DNA of 10,879 nucleotides, taken from the NCBI GenBank assembly GCA_028751055.1, contig JAQZDD010000013.1, positions 1 through 10,879 of the forward strand. Reading direction: 5' to 3'. The stretch's first letter is position 1. Each line of letters starts with the position of its first letter. Source of the DNA: Euryarchaeota archaeon Ods04. GTDB taxonomy: Archaea; Halobacteriota; Halobacteria; Halobacteriales; Halorutilaceae. A program made the position numbers and the translations under genes. The notes under the pieces were generated by a model, which saw only the letters and a program-made list of their open reading frames with translations, made no database searches and was not told the origin of the DNA. Shown in pieces: positions 1 through 6,291 of the stretch.

Positions 1-1
1 C

Positions 2-679
2 AAGGACCTGTGTGAACCGGGCAAGTGCAACATCATAGAGTTCCCGACGGGAGCGGGCGAACTCGAAAGGAACCTGATTCTCTGGTACTTCACGAAGCAG
101 ATTCTGGAGTCGCGCAAGGACGCAATGCGTATACGGCGTGGGAGAGGAGCCGCCGACTCGGAGGTCGACAGAAGCCTGATAGAGGTGCCTGTCACGATAT
201 TCATCGAGGAGGCTCACAACTTCGCGCCTGTCGAAAGGGAGCTGAAGACACGGGACATACTACAGGAGATAGCGCGCGAGGGACGTAAGTTCGGTGTCGG
301 TCTCTGTATCGTCTCACAGCGTCCTTCGCGTCTCGACGAGGACGTTCTTTCGCAGTGTAACTCGTCGATAATCATGAAGGTGCGTAACGGCGTCGACCAA
401 GAGACGATAGAGCGTAGCGTTGAGGCGGCGGGCGAAGACCTGCTACGCGACCTGCCCGGTCTGACGACAGGGCAGGCTGTTTTAGCGGGCGACTTCATCA
501 ACACGCCCGTGCTCACGAAGATACGTACACGTGAGACACAGCACGGCGGCATGACGCCCGAGGTCGCAAAGGAGAGCATAGCGGCTTACGAGGAGTCGCA
601 GAGACGGAAGATGGAACGGCGCGAGCAGGCGAAGAAGAAGGCGCGCGAGGCGCGCGGCGAAAGTCCGAGTCAGGACTGA
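2..679 (+). CDS. HerA/DUF87-family ATPase, C-terminal part (5' end cut by window)
   Basis: This is the C-terminal 225 residues of a HerA/FtsK-like P-loop ATPase of the kind that works as a hexameric DNA translocase, often with the nuclease NurA in end resection. The reading frame is open from base 2, so the gene begins outside the window and its Walker A is not visible. A Walker B strand, VTIFIEEAHNF, lies at visible residues 64-74 with the usual Glu-Glu pair. It is followed by IAREGRKFGVGL and then IVSQRPSRLDEDVLSQCN at 103-120, the sensor and arginine-rich region typical of archaeal HerA-like ATPases. The last 30 residues are a highly charged Lys/Arg/Glu helix, a likely C-terminal tail. It ends five bases before the convergent rps17e. 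No nurA is visible here, so the exact subgroup (HerA proper or a paralogue) is an inference. Confidence 0.88.
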   Translation, partial: KDLCEPGKCNIIEFPTGAGELERNLILWYFTKQILESRKDAMRIRRGRGAADSEVDRSLIEVPVTIFIEEAHNFAPVERELKTRDILQEIAREGRKFGVGLCIVSQRPSRLDEDVLSQCNSSIIMKVRNGVDQETIERSVEAAGEDLLRDLPGLTTGQAVLAGDFINTPVLTKIRTRETQHGGMTPEVAKESIAAYEESQRRKMERREQAKKKAREARGESPSQD

Positions 680-684
680 ACGTT

Positions 685-897
685 CTAGACCGACGCAGGA
701 ACGGGTTCTTCTTCGACGGTTCCGCCCGAGTGTCTCGTCACGTATCCTGCTATCCGGTTACGTACAGTCTTCGACTCGACGTTCGTTAGCTGGCTTACGG
801 CTTCTTTGTTCGCCTCGAAGTCGGAGTCGAATGCTTCGGGGTACCTCTGCATGAGTTCGCGTCCTATGTTCTTGATGTACGCGGGCTTTATCGGCAT
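685..897 (-). CDS. rps17e: 30S ribosomal protein S17e
   Basis: This 70-residue protein matches the archaeal/eukaryotic S17e family, a small-subunit ribosomal protein absent from bacteria. The family signature is clear: [15 protein letters not shown] at residues 6-20, [18 protein letters not shown] at 26-43, then [11 protein letters not shown] at 45-55. An acidic, Pro-rich tail of about 15 residues follows, as in many halophile proteins. The frame is open further upstream, but [10 protein letters not shown] is the family N-terminus. A TATA-like box lies 27 bases before this ATG, which puts the transcription start at or next to the codon, so the mRNA is probably leaderless. The gene is convergent with the HerA-type gene and lies downstream of the propeller lipoprotein gene on the same strand, with its own promoter. 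Confidence 0.95.
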   Translation of the reverse strand: MPIKPAYIKNIGRELMQRYPEAFDSDFEANKEAVSQLTNVESKTVRNRIAGYVTRHSGGTVEEEPVPASV

Positions 898-919
898 ATC
901 CTGAGGTTGAGACCGACGA

Positions 920-929
920 CAATAAAACG
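920..929 (-). promoter_or_regulatory. TATA-like box of rps17e
   Basis: On the minus strand this reads GTTTTATTG, an archaeal TATA-like box centred about 27 bases before the rps17e ATG at 897. No Shine-Dalgarno sequence is obvious, which fits a leaderless transcript. Assigned by position and composition only. Confidence 0.55.
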
Positions 930-953
930 TTGCGTTGTTGTTCGAACGCACGC

Positions 954-2195
954 TCACACGAAGGCGTACAGGTTCCTGTCGACGCTACCCACGTAGAGAC
1001 GACCTTCGATTATCGCCGGCGACGAGACGACTGAACGTCCCGTCTCGTAGCTCCAGAGTTCGTCGCCTTCTAAGTCGAGCGCGTATACGTTTCCGTCACG
1101 GCTTCCGAAGGCGACGTATCCGTCTCCTACTGCGGGCGAACTACGGACGCTGTCGCCCGTCTCGAACGTCCAGACGGGTTCGCCGTCGGTCGTCAGCGCG
1201 TGGAACGTACCTGACTCGTCGCCGAAGTAGACCGTGTCTTCTGTGAGCGAGGGCGAGGAGCGCACACCCGCACCCGCGTCGTAGCTCCAGAGAACCTCGT
1301 CCTCGTCGGCGTCGAGTGCGCGTACTACTCCCGCGGTGTCACCGTAGACGACGCGTCTGTCACGGACAGCGGGCGACGCCCTGATACTCGCCGTCTCCCT
1401 GTGGAACCAGTTCTGGTCGCCCGTCTCGGCGTCGACGGAGTAGACGAAGCCGTCGTGTCTCGGTACGTAGACGTTTCCGTACGCGACTGCTGGCGCGGAT
1501 TCGATGTACTCGCCCGTGCGGAACGTCCACTCCGTCGTGCCGTCGAGCCGCACAGCCTGTAGTGACCTCCTGTCTCCCGTCGCGCCGCCGCCGAATCTGT
1601 CCTCGCCGAAGACGACGAGGTCGCGCAGTTCTATCTCCGCCAGCTTGGGTGACGCGCGTACGGGACCTTCCCCGCTGAACCGCCAGTCTTCGTCGCCGTC
1701 GAGGCTCACGGCGTAGAGGTTGTTGTCGTCGCTTCCCACGAAGACGCGTTCGTCCGCGACCAGAGGCGAAGACTGCACGCTGCTTCCTGTCCCGAACGTC
1801 CAGTCCGCCTCACCTTCGACGGCGTCGACGGCGTGCAGGCTGTTGTCGTTGCTTCCGACGTAGACAGTTCCGTCGACTACGACGGGCGACGAGTTTATCG
1901 GTCCTTCCGTGCCGTAACTCCAGTCGAGTTCCCCCTCGGGCGGTTCGGCGTCGGGAGCGTACCCCGTGTTCGCAGGGTCGCCGGCGTAGGTAGCCCATGG
2001 TTCGTGCACGAGCACCGTCTCCAACGGCTCTTCGTCGTCGTCCGGCTCCTCGTCTGTTTCTCCGTCGTCGACACCGTTCGGTGCCGTGTCGTCGTCCGGC
2101 TCCTCGGGTTCGTCGTTCCCTCCTATGCATCCTGCCGCTGTGACCGCCATTCCCGCACCAGCCAGACGCAGAATCCTCCTTCTTGTCGTTGACAT
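954..2195 (-). CDS. Tat-exported lipoprotein with eight-bladed PQQ-like beta-propeller
   Basis: This is a 413-residue secreted, membrane-anchored propeller. The N-terminus has a twin-arginine signal (TTRRRILRL, residues 3-11), a hydrophobic stretch and a lipobox TAAGC with the lipidated Cys at 23. A low-complexity Asp/Glu linker follows (about 27-58), then [16 protein letters not shown] (67-82), a common opening of haloarchaeal PQQ-like proteins. Eight repeats follow, each with an (S/A)SP..V.......V.VG....LYAVD pattern ending in W(T/S)(F/Y)..G; they begin near residues 99, 138, 178, 229, 269, 309, 348 and 388. The last blade is incomplete and is presumably closed by the N-terminal WSYGTEG strand. 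Blade 3 carries an insert of about 12 residues. I see no dehydrogenase catalytic module, so this is more likely a binding or BamB-like scaffold protein than an enzyme. The start is set by the Tat signal and a TATA box 26 bases upstream. Confidence 0.9.
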   Translation of the reverse strand: MSTTRRRILRLAGAGMAVTAAGCIGGNDEPEEPDDDTAPNGVDDGETDEEPDDDEEPLETVLVHEPWATYAGDPANTGYAPDAEPPEGELDWSYGTEGPINSSPVVVDGTVYVGSNDNSLHAVDAVEGEADWTFGTGSSVQSSPLVADERVFVGSDDNNLYAVSLDGDEDWRFSGEGPVRASPKLAEIELRDLVVFGEDRFGGGATGDRRSLQAVRLDGTTEWTFRTGEYIESAPAVAYGNVYVPRHDGFVYSVDAETGDQNWFHRETASIRASPAVRDRRVVYGDTAGVVRALDADEDEVLWSYDAGAGVRSSPSLTEDTVYFGDESGTFHALTTDGEPVWTFETGDSVRSSPAVGDGYVAFGSRDGNVYALDLEGDELWSYETGRSVVSSPAIIEGRLYVGSVDRNLYAFV

Positions 2196-2215
2196 GGAAC
2201 GGGTTACAGCCGGAC

Positions 2216-2226
2216 TAATCATAACT
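2216..2226 (-). promoter_or_regulatory. TATA-like box of the propeller lipoprotein gene
   Basis: The minus strand reads AGTTATGATTA here, centred about 26 bases before the ATG at 2195. It lies inside the alternative upstream in-frame start at 2222, which supports the shorter protein and a leaderless mRNA. Confidence 0.5.
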
Positions 2227-2242
2227 CTTGGGGCGTATCCAA

Positions 2243-2252
2243 GCTATAATTA
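2243..2252 (+). promoter_or_regulatory. TATA-like box of the two-helix membrane protein gene
   Basis: The sequence GCTATAATTA is centred about 32 bases before the ATG at 2280, so the transcript would start only a few bases ahead of the gene. It is divergent from the propeller promoter about 25 bases away, so the two could share a regulator. Confidence 0.5.
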
Positions 2253-2279
2253 CGCCCGAAGACGACGTGGTACCATACC

Positions 2280-2774
2280 ATGACACAGGCACGGGAGGTC
2301 GCCGGAACGTTCTCGTTGACTCGTGAGGATAAGCTGAGCCAGCCGCAGGCTGTCGCTGTCATCGAAGAAAACACCGTCATAGTCGAGACGCTCCCCACGC
2401 CGTACAGATACTACGTCGTCCCGCTCGTGACGGGGTTCGCGGGCATATCGATATCCACGACAGTAGGTACAGCGGTGGGTTCGGAGAGCATCGTCTGGAA
2501 CATCGTCGGCGTCGTAGGCGGCGTCTTCGCCGGAATGATAGCGGCTCTGATGCTACAGGACTGGAAACAGGACAAGATGAAGGACGCTATCGCCGAGGGA
2601 AAACGCGAAGTATCGAACGACATGGTTGTGAAGAAGGGCAAGATAAGCCGTATGGATATCGAGGAGGAGGGAGGAATCCACCGTAAGACGCTCCATGTCG
2701 TTACGCCGAGGTACGACTTCGAACTGGAGGGCGACGCCGACGAAGTCGACCGTGTCTACGCCGCGCTTACCTGA
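2280..2774 (+). CDS. Unrecognised two-helix membrane protein, possible split PH-like domain
   Basis: I do not recognise a named family for this 164-residue protein. It has a soluble N-terminal part (1-45) with beta-prone stretches such as AVAVIEENTVIVETL. A membrane hairpin of two hydrophobic, Gly-rich segments follows, at about 46-67 and 71-93, joined by a very short turn. Next is a charged helix (94-112) and a C-terminal part, about 115-164, of alternating strands (KKGKISRMDIEEE, KTLHVVTPRYDFELEG) closed by a helix, DADEVDRVYAAL. The pattern 'I..mdI......tL.v.t..y.f.l.g..d.v...y.al' resembles bacterial-type PH (bPH) domains found in small membrane proteins; this is an inference from the pattern alone. 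Most of the chain is probably cytoplasmic. It is divergent from the propeller lipoprotein and ends 45 bases before the convergent agmatinase gene. Start chosen from the TATA box position. Confidence 0.75.
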   Translation: MTQAREVAGTFSLTREDKLSQPQAVAVIEENTVIVETLPTPYRYYVVPLVTGFAGISISTTVGTAVGSESIVWNIVGVVGGVFAGMIAALMLQDWKQDKMKDAIAEGKREVSNDMVVKKGKISRMDIEEEGGIHRKTLHVVTPRYDFELEGDADEVDRVYAALT

Positions 2775-2819
2775 CGTGCCACGGTCGATGAAGGCGCGCG
2801 ACTGTACGTTCGTCCCGTT

Positions 2820-3644
2820 CTACCTGTGGCGGTCTCCCGCGTGTCGGAAGGCTAAGAAGTCACGGACGAGCGACGCGGCGACGAACTCGGCTTCGCCCGC
2901 GCCGTAAGCAGGACACGCTTCGACCACGTCGAATCCGACGGCGTCTGGTGCGAGAGCGCGGACGGCTTCACGGAGTTCGTCGGGCGACACACCGTAAGGA
3001 ACCGGCGTGCCGACACCCGGCGCGTACCCGGGGTCAAGAACGTCCAAGTCGACGGAGACGTAGGGCGCGCCGTCCACCTCGTCGGCTACCACGGAGGCGT
3101 CGAACTCGTCGAAGTCCAAGACGGTCACGGCGTCCGACTCGTCGGCGTACTCCCATTCGTCGTACGAACCCTCGCGCGCGCCGACGACGTAGACTTTCCT
3201 GCCGTCCTCCGCGGCGCGACGTGCCACACACGCGTGCGAGAAAGCAGAGCCTTCGAACTCGTCCTTGAGGTCAAGGTGTGCGTCGAAGACGACGACTGCC
3301 GAGGCGTCCGTGCCGCGGAAGCCCGCGAGCGAGACGGTGTGCTCCCCGCCGAGTATCACGGGAAGCTTTCCGTCGTCGGCGATATCCCGTACCGTTTCGG
3401 TGGCGAACTCAACTGTTCCGCGCACGTCGTTCCACGTGTCCTCGTCGCCTTGGTCGTGCACGTCGAGTTCACGTATGTCGGTTTCGGCGTCGCGTACGTA
3501 CGTCTCGAACGAGAAAGATGCTTCCCGTATACGTGAAGGAGCGAACCGTGTTCCCTTTCTGAACGAGGCTGTCGCGTCAAGTGGGAAGCCCAAGACGACG
3601 GCTTCCGAGTCTTCGTATCCGGCGTCCGCGCCGGCGAAATCCAT
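2820..3644 (-). CDS. speB: Agmatinase / arginase-family ureohydrolase
   Basis: This 274-residue enzyme belongs to the binuclear-Mn ureohydrolases, which split urea from agmatine or a related guanidino compound. All metal-binding motifs are intact: GGEHT with His102, DAHLD with Asp121, His123 and Asp125, and SVDLDVLDP with Asp199 and Asp201. SH at 136-137 and Glu242 in VVEAC fill the usual substrate-site positions. The DAHLDL...SHA form is common in archaeal agmatinases. The ATG follows the aIF5A stop codon by two bases, and a GAGG in the last aIF5A codons sits seven bases before it, so translation is coupled. That linkage suggests a role in supplying or processing the aminobutyl group for deoxyhypusine on aIF5A; work in Haloferax has implicated agmatine in this pathway. 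Substrate specificity cannot be read from sequence alone, and a guanidino-deoxyhypusine role is possible. Confidence 0.92.
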   Translation of the reverse strand: MDFAGADAGYEDSEAVVLGFPLDATASFRKGTRFAPSRIREASFSFETYVRDAETDIRELDVHDQGDEDTWNDVRGTVEFATETVRDIADDGKLPVILGGEHTVSLAGFRGTDASAVVVFDAHLDLKDEFEGSAFSHACVARRAAEDGRKVYVVGAREGSYDEWEYADESDAVTVLDFDEFDASVVADEVDGAPYVSVDLDVLDPGYAPGVGTPVPYGVSPDELREAVRALAPDAVGFDVVEACPAYGAGEAEFVAASLVRDFLAFRHAGDRHR

Positions 3645-3646
3645 TC

Positions 3647-4030
3647 TCAGTCCTCTACGACGCGTCTCTGTCCCATGCCCTCCAGAAACGTGAGGGTGTC
3701 GTCGGCTTCCACTTCCATCTCCTCGGGAATCTTCATGTCGAACGTCTCGTACGTGTCGAGGTCCATGACCTGAACGATAGTGTCGCTCGTCTTAGATACT
3801 ACCTGTCCCTGTTTGCGTTCTATGATGGGTACCTGAATCTTCGCGTCGACAGGAAGCGAGAACGTCCTACGCTGGTCGTCGAACACGCCCTTTCCTTCGA
3901 CGCGCGCCTTCGCACTCCCGTGCTTACCGGGCTTCGATGTCGAGTAGCCCTTGATTACGCAAGGCTCCTCGTCTATCATCACGTAGTTGCCTTCCTGTAG
4001 GTCACGCACCTGCTTCTGTTCTACTGCCAT
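3647..4030 (-). CDS. eif5A: Translation factor aIF5A
   Basis: This 127-residue protein is archaeal IF5A, which binds the ribosome and helps peptide-bond formation at difficult stretches such as polyproline. The modification loop [15 protein letters not shown] lies at 29-43, and Lys36, just before His-Gly, is the position that receives deoxyhypusine or hypusine. The N-terminal SH3-like domain covers about 1-70 and the OB-fold domain about 71-127 ([27 protein letters not shown]). The length is normal for Halobacteria and there is no eukaryotic N-terminal extension. A TATA-like box about 31 bases upstream indicates a near-leaderless transcript that continues into the agmatinase gene. The gene for deoxyhypusine synthase is not in this window. 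The divergent neighbour is dacZ. Confidence 0.97.
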   Translation of the reverse strand: MAVEQKQVRDLQEGNYVMIDEEPCVIKGYSTSKPGKHGSAKARVEGKGVFDDQRRTFSLPVDAKIQVPIIERKQGQVVSKTSDTIVQVMDLDTYETFDMKIPEEMEVEADDTLTFLEGMGQRRVVED

Positions 4031-4055
4031 TCTTGTTCTTCTTTGTACCCTTGCG

Positions 4056-4066
4056 CGACATAAACC
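4056..4066 (-). promoter_or_regulatory. TATA-like box of the eif5A-speB operon
   Basis: The minus strand reads AGGTTTATGTCG across this spot, an archaeal TATA-like element centred about 31 bases before the eif5A ATG at 4030. The predicted start of transcription is only a few bases ahead of the gene. Confidence 0.5.
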
Positions 4067-4077
4067 TGTCCAATTTC

Positions 4078-4136
4078 CGGACGTGTCGGACGGGTTTGCG
4101 GCTTGTTCACGGTGTAAAGTCGGTTTCCGGCGTCCG
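4078..4136. promoter_or_regulatory. CGGACG repeats between the eif5A and dacZ promoters (candidate operator)
   Basis: CGGACG occurs at 4078-4083 and again at 4087-4092, nine bases apart, and its inverse CGTCCG occurs at 4131-4136. TTTCCGG also occurs twice, at 4074-4080 and 4124-4130. All lie in the 159-base divergent spacer, between the two TATA boxes. This could be a regulator site, or chance in GC-rich DNA; nothing else shows function. Confidence 0.2.
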
Positions 4137-4153
4137 TATGCTCCCTGTCTGCG

Positions 4154-4167
4154 AAAAGCTTTTTTTG
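4154..4167 (+). promoter_or_regulatory. TATA-like/T-rich box of dacZ, with AAAAGCTTTT palindrome
   Basis: A T-rich element CTTTTTTTG centred near 4163 is about 27 bases before the dacZ ATG at 4190, the expected distance for a leaderless archaeal transcript. Its left edge forms a 10-base palindrome, AAAAGCTTTT, at 4154-4163; the A-rich half could serve as the BRE. Confidence 0.5.
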
Positions 4168-4189
4168 TGCCCTAACTAAATGGAAACGA

Positions 4190-4981
4190 ATGACTCTCGA
4201 AGAAACAGTCGGTGAAATGGTCAAAGGTGTCAGCGTGGGCTTGGTCTTCTCGAAGGGGAGGGACATCACCGAGGCGTTCTTTCCCGAGGGCATAGAGACG
4301 GTAACCGTGTCGGAGGAAGGCGGTGACGTGAATCTGCCTCTTACCTTCGACAAGTACGAAGACCGTATCCGGTACGGCGTCGAAGGCGCGCTCGAAGGCG
4401 GCTTCGTCGAGGAAGGCGACATCGTGCTCTGTGTCGACGCTATCTTCGGCACGGAGGCGGACACTGTTTCGCGGTTCAAGGTTACTGAGTCGATACGTAC
4501 GGGACTTTACAGCCTGTTCATGGACTCGCGTGCCGACCCCGGCGTGATACGAGACGTCGTAGAGCTTGCGATAGAGCTTGGTCAGAAAGGACAGAAAGGC
4601 AAGCCGATAGGCGCTCTGTTCGTGATAGGCGACGCAGGCAACGTCATGGACAAGTCGCGCGAACTCTCGTACAACCCGTTCGAGAAGTCTCATGTGCACG
4701 TCGGCGACCCTATCGTCGACGTGATGCTCAAGGAGTTCTCACGTCTCGACGGCGCGTTTGTGATAAGCGACAGAGGCAAGATAGTGAGCGCGTACAGATA
4801 TCTCGAAGCCGAAGGCGAGGGCATCGACATACCGCGCGGTCTCGGCACGAGGCACATGGCGGCGGCAGCGATAACGCGCGACACGAACGCCGTCAGCGTC
4901 GTTCTGAGCGAAAGCGACAGGATGGTACGCGTCTTCAAAGGCGGCGAACTCGTCCTTGAACTCGACCCGGAGGAGTACTAA
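4190..4981 (+). CDS. dacZ: Diadenylate cyclase DacZ (c-di-AMP synthase)
   Basis: This 263-residue protein has the archaeal DacZ layout: an N-terminal alpha/beta domain (about 1-115) resembling the pyruvate kinase C-terminal fold, a linker, and a C-terminal DAC domain that joins two ATP into cyclic di-AMP. In the DAC domain the DGA motif is at 187-189, GLGTRHMAAA at 217-226, and VVLSESDRMVRVF at 237-249. The third residue of the classic RHR motif is Met223. It ends with LVLELDPEEY. Start is chosen because a T-rich box lies 27 bases upstream; an ATG at 4180 is in another frame. The next gene, an MscS-like channel, begins one base after the stop codon, so the messenger and channel are probably made together. 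c-di-AMP is known to control osmotic and ion balance in bacteria and is essential in Haloferax, which fits the channel neighbour. Confidence 0.93.
   Translation: MTLEETVGEMVKGVSVGLVFSKGRDITEAFFPEGIETVTVSEEGGDVNLPLTFDKYEDRIRYGVEGALEGGFVEEGDIVLCVDAIFGTEADTVSRFKVTESIRTGLYSLFMDSRADPGVIRDVVELAIELGQKGQKGKPIGALFVIGDAGNVMDKSRELSYNPFEKSHVHVGDPIVDVMLKEFSRLDGAFVISDRGKIVSAYRYLEAEGEGIDIPRGLGTRHMAAAAITRDTNAVSVVLSESDRMVRVFKGGELVLELDPEEY
4969..4975 (+). promoter_or_regulatory. Shine-Dalgarno site in the end of dacZ
   Basis: GGAGGAG, formed by the last dacZ codons for Pro-Glu-Glu, lies seven bases before the ATG at 4983. It decides in favour of that start over the in-frame ATG at 4956 (inside dacZ) and the one at 4992. 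Confidence 0.75.
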
Positions 4982-4982
4982 G

Positions 4983-5774
4983 ATGGTGGTTATGAACGTG
5001 CAGACGGTCTTCGAACGTGTAGGGATAGAGCCGGGCGACCTGACAGTCGCCTTGTTCGTGCTAATCGCCGGCTTGGTGCTCGGATACCTCCTGCGAACCC
5101 TCCTCATCAGGGGTGGAAAACGAACAGGTGTAGACGACTTTGTCGAAGGTACGACGTTCGAACGCGTCGCCGACTCGTTCGGCACAAGCACGGTCGGTAT
5201 CGTTGCGACGACCGTCGAATGGATAGTCTATCTCGCCTCTATCGTCATCGCGCTCGAAATACTGGAGTTCGAGGTTCTCGACCAAGCCATACTCGTGAGT
5301 CTGACGGGCTACGTCCCGAACGTTGTCGCGGCGTTCTTCATACTAATCTTCGGCGCGATACTCGGCGACAAGGCGGCTCTGCTGGTCTCGGAGCGTCTCG
5401 AAGGCATAAAAATATCTGACGTGAAGGTTCTGCCGGTCGTCGTCAGGTACTCCATAATCTTCATCGCCGTCCTGATGGCACTCAGCCAGCTAGGCGTCTC
5501 GACGCTCGCCCTCCACATACTTCTCACAGCCTACCTGCTCGCAGCCATCGTCTTCGCGGTCGTCGCACTCCGTGCCTTCCTGCCGAGCATAGTCAGCGGA
5601 CTCTACATACTCTCGACACACCAGTACGGCATCGGTGACAAGATACGTGTCGGAGAAGTCGAGGGCGTGGTTCAGGAGGTCGACCTCCTCACGACACGTA
5701 TAGACGACGGCGACCGCGAACATATCGTGCCCAACAGCGAGATGTTCGAGGAAGGCGTCTCGAAGAAGCTGTGA
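4983..5774 (+). CDS. MscS-family small-conductance mechanosensitive channel, short form
   Basis: This 263-residue membrane protein is an MscS-like channel. Hydrophobic segments lie near 20-41, 73-92, 104-128, 150-170 and 173-200. The pattern YVPNVVAAFFILIFGAILG (110-128) matches the conserved TM helix seen in many prokaryotic MscS relatives. The pore-proximal part FLPSIVSGLYI leads into the MscS beta domain (about 205-255): GIGDKIRVGEVEGVVQEVDL with the terminal VPNSEMFEEG motif. The chain stops just after this domain, so the C-terminal alpha/beta cage of E. coli MscS is missing. Its role would be to release ions or small solutes on membrane tension or ligand binding. It starts one base after dacZ with a strong Shine-Dalgarno, so it is co-translated with the c-di-AMP synthase. 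Whether c-di-AMP gates it is an inference. Confidence 0.88.
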   Translation: MVVMNVQTVFERVGIEPGDLTVALFVLIAGLVLGYLLRTLLIRGGKRTGVDDFVEGTTFERVADSFGTSTVGIVATTVEWIVYLASIVIALEILEFEVLDQAILVSLTGYVPNVVAAFFILIFGAILGDKAALLVSERLEGIKISDVKVLPVVVRYSIIFIAVLMALSQLGVSTLALHILLTAYLLAAIVFAVVALRAFLPSIVSGLYILSTHQYGIGDKIRVGEVEGVVQEVDLLTTRIDDGDREHIVPNSEMFEEGVSKKL

Positions 5775-5800
5775 GAATCCGTCAGATACGACGTTCCAGC

Positions 5801-5815
5801 CGGTGACAGGCACCG
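5801..5815 (+). other. Small hairpin after the MscS-like gene
   Basis: CGGTG at 5801-5805 pairs with CACCG at 5811-5815 around a five-base loop. It lies 27 bases after the channel stop codon and just before the next promoter. There is no U-tract, so a terminator role is doubtful. Confidence 0.25.
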
Positions 5816-5818
5816 TTG

Positions 5819-5827
5819 GGATAAAGT
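5819..5827 (+). promoter_or_regulatory. TATA-like box of the BFN-domain gene
   Basis: GGATAAAGT is centred about 27 bases before the ATG at 5850, giving a leaderless transcript. It suggests the BFN gene can be expressed apart from dacZ and the channel gene. Confidence 0.5.
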
Positions 5828-5849
5828 AGTAAGAGAACCAAGACCACCC

Positions 5850-6275
5850 ATGCTACGCGCGCGAATAAAGGGGGTTGGAACCGCGGGCAACGACGCGCAC
5901 GCCGTCGTCGTCGAAGCAGGGGGACGTTACCTGCCGGTGATGATAACCGGCGACCAAGCACGTTCGATACAGATAGGTATCTCGGGGGAGAGCTTTGAGC
6001 GTCCTCTGACGCACGACCTACTTCTGACGACGATAAACGAGATGGGGGGCGCGCTCGACCGTATCGTGGTAGACGACCTGATGAACGGGACGTTCTATGC
6101 CAAGGTACATGTTGAGAGGTACGACAAGGGCGAACGCGAGGAGTTCGTGATAGACGCACGACCGAGCGACGCTATCGCTCTGTCGGTTCGGACGGAGGCT
6201 CCGATAGAGGTGTCCGAGGAAGTCATGGATGAGGCGGGTAGAACCGAGGACGAGATAGAGTTTCGGGATATCTGA
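5850..6275 (+). CDS. Bifunctional nuclease (BFN/DUF151) domain protein
   Basis: This 141-residue protein is a single BFN (DUF151) domain. Family marks are LPVMITGDQARSIQIGI (28-44), RPLTHDLL at 51-58, GALDRIVVDDLMNGTFYAKV at 67-86, and the diagnostic DARPSDAIALSVRTEAPI at 102-119. Members are reported as nucleases acting on DNA and RNA in plants and bacteria; the archaeal role is not established and the nuclease label comes from family naming. The acidic pairs D74-D75 and the D102/D107 motif are the visible candidate metal or substrate residues. The start is supported by a TATA box 27 bases upstream. It follows the dacZ-channel pair after 75 bases and is followed by a T-run and a repeat-bearing spacer. 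Confidence 0.9.
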   Translation: MLRARIKGVGTAGNDAHAVVVEAGGRYLPVMITGDQARSIQIGISGESFERPLTHDLLLTTINEMGGALDRIVVDDLMNGTFYAKVHVERYDKGEREEFVIDARPSDAIALSVRTEAPIEVSEEVMDEAGRTEDEIEFRDI

Positions 6276-6285
6276 GTCCCCCCAC

Positions 6286-6291
6286 CTTTTT
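6286..6291 (+). terminator. U-tract terminator candidate after the BFN gene
   Basis: CTTTTT lies 11 bases after the BFN stop codon. Archaeal termination commonly uses U-runs without a preceding hairpin, so this is a plausible end for that transcript. Only one run of five T is present, so it would be weak. Confidence 0.4.

Noticed and set aside
678..685. GAACGTTC palindrome between the HerA-type and S17e stop codons
   Set aside because: Only eight bases, built largely from the two stop regions; no U-run or second copy supports a function.
898..957. Longer S17e starting at 957
   Set aside because: The extra 20 residues are not part of the S17e family, and they cover the TATA box and overlap the end of the propeller gene.
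5801..5815. Hairpin after the MscS-like gene as an intrinsic terminator
   Set aside because: Stem of five pairs and no following U-run; listed only as a small structure.
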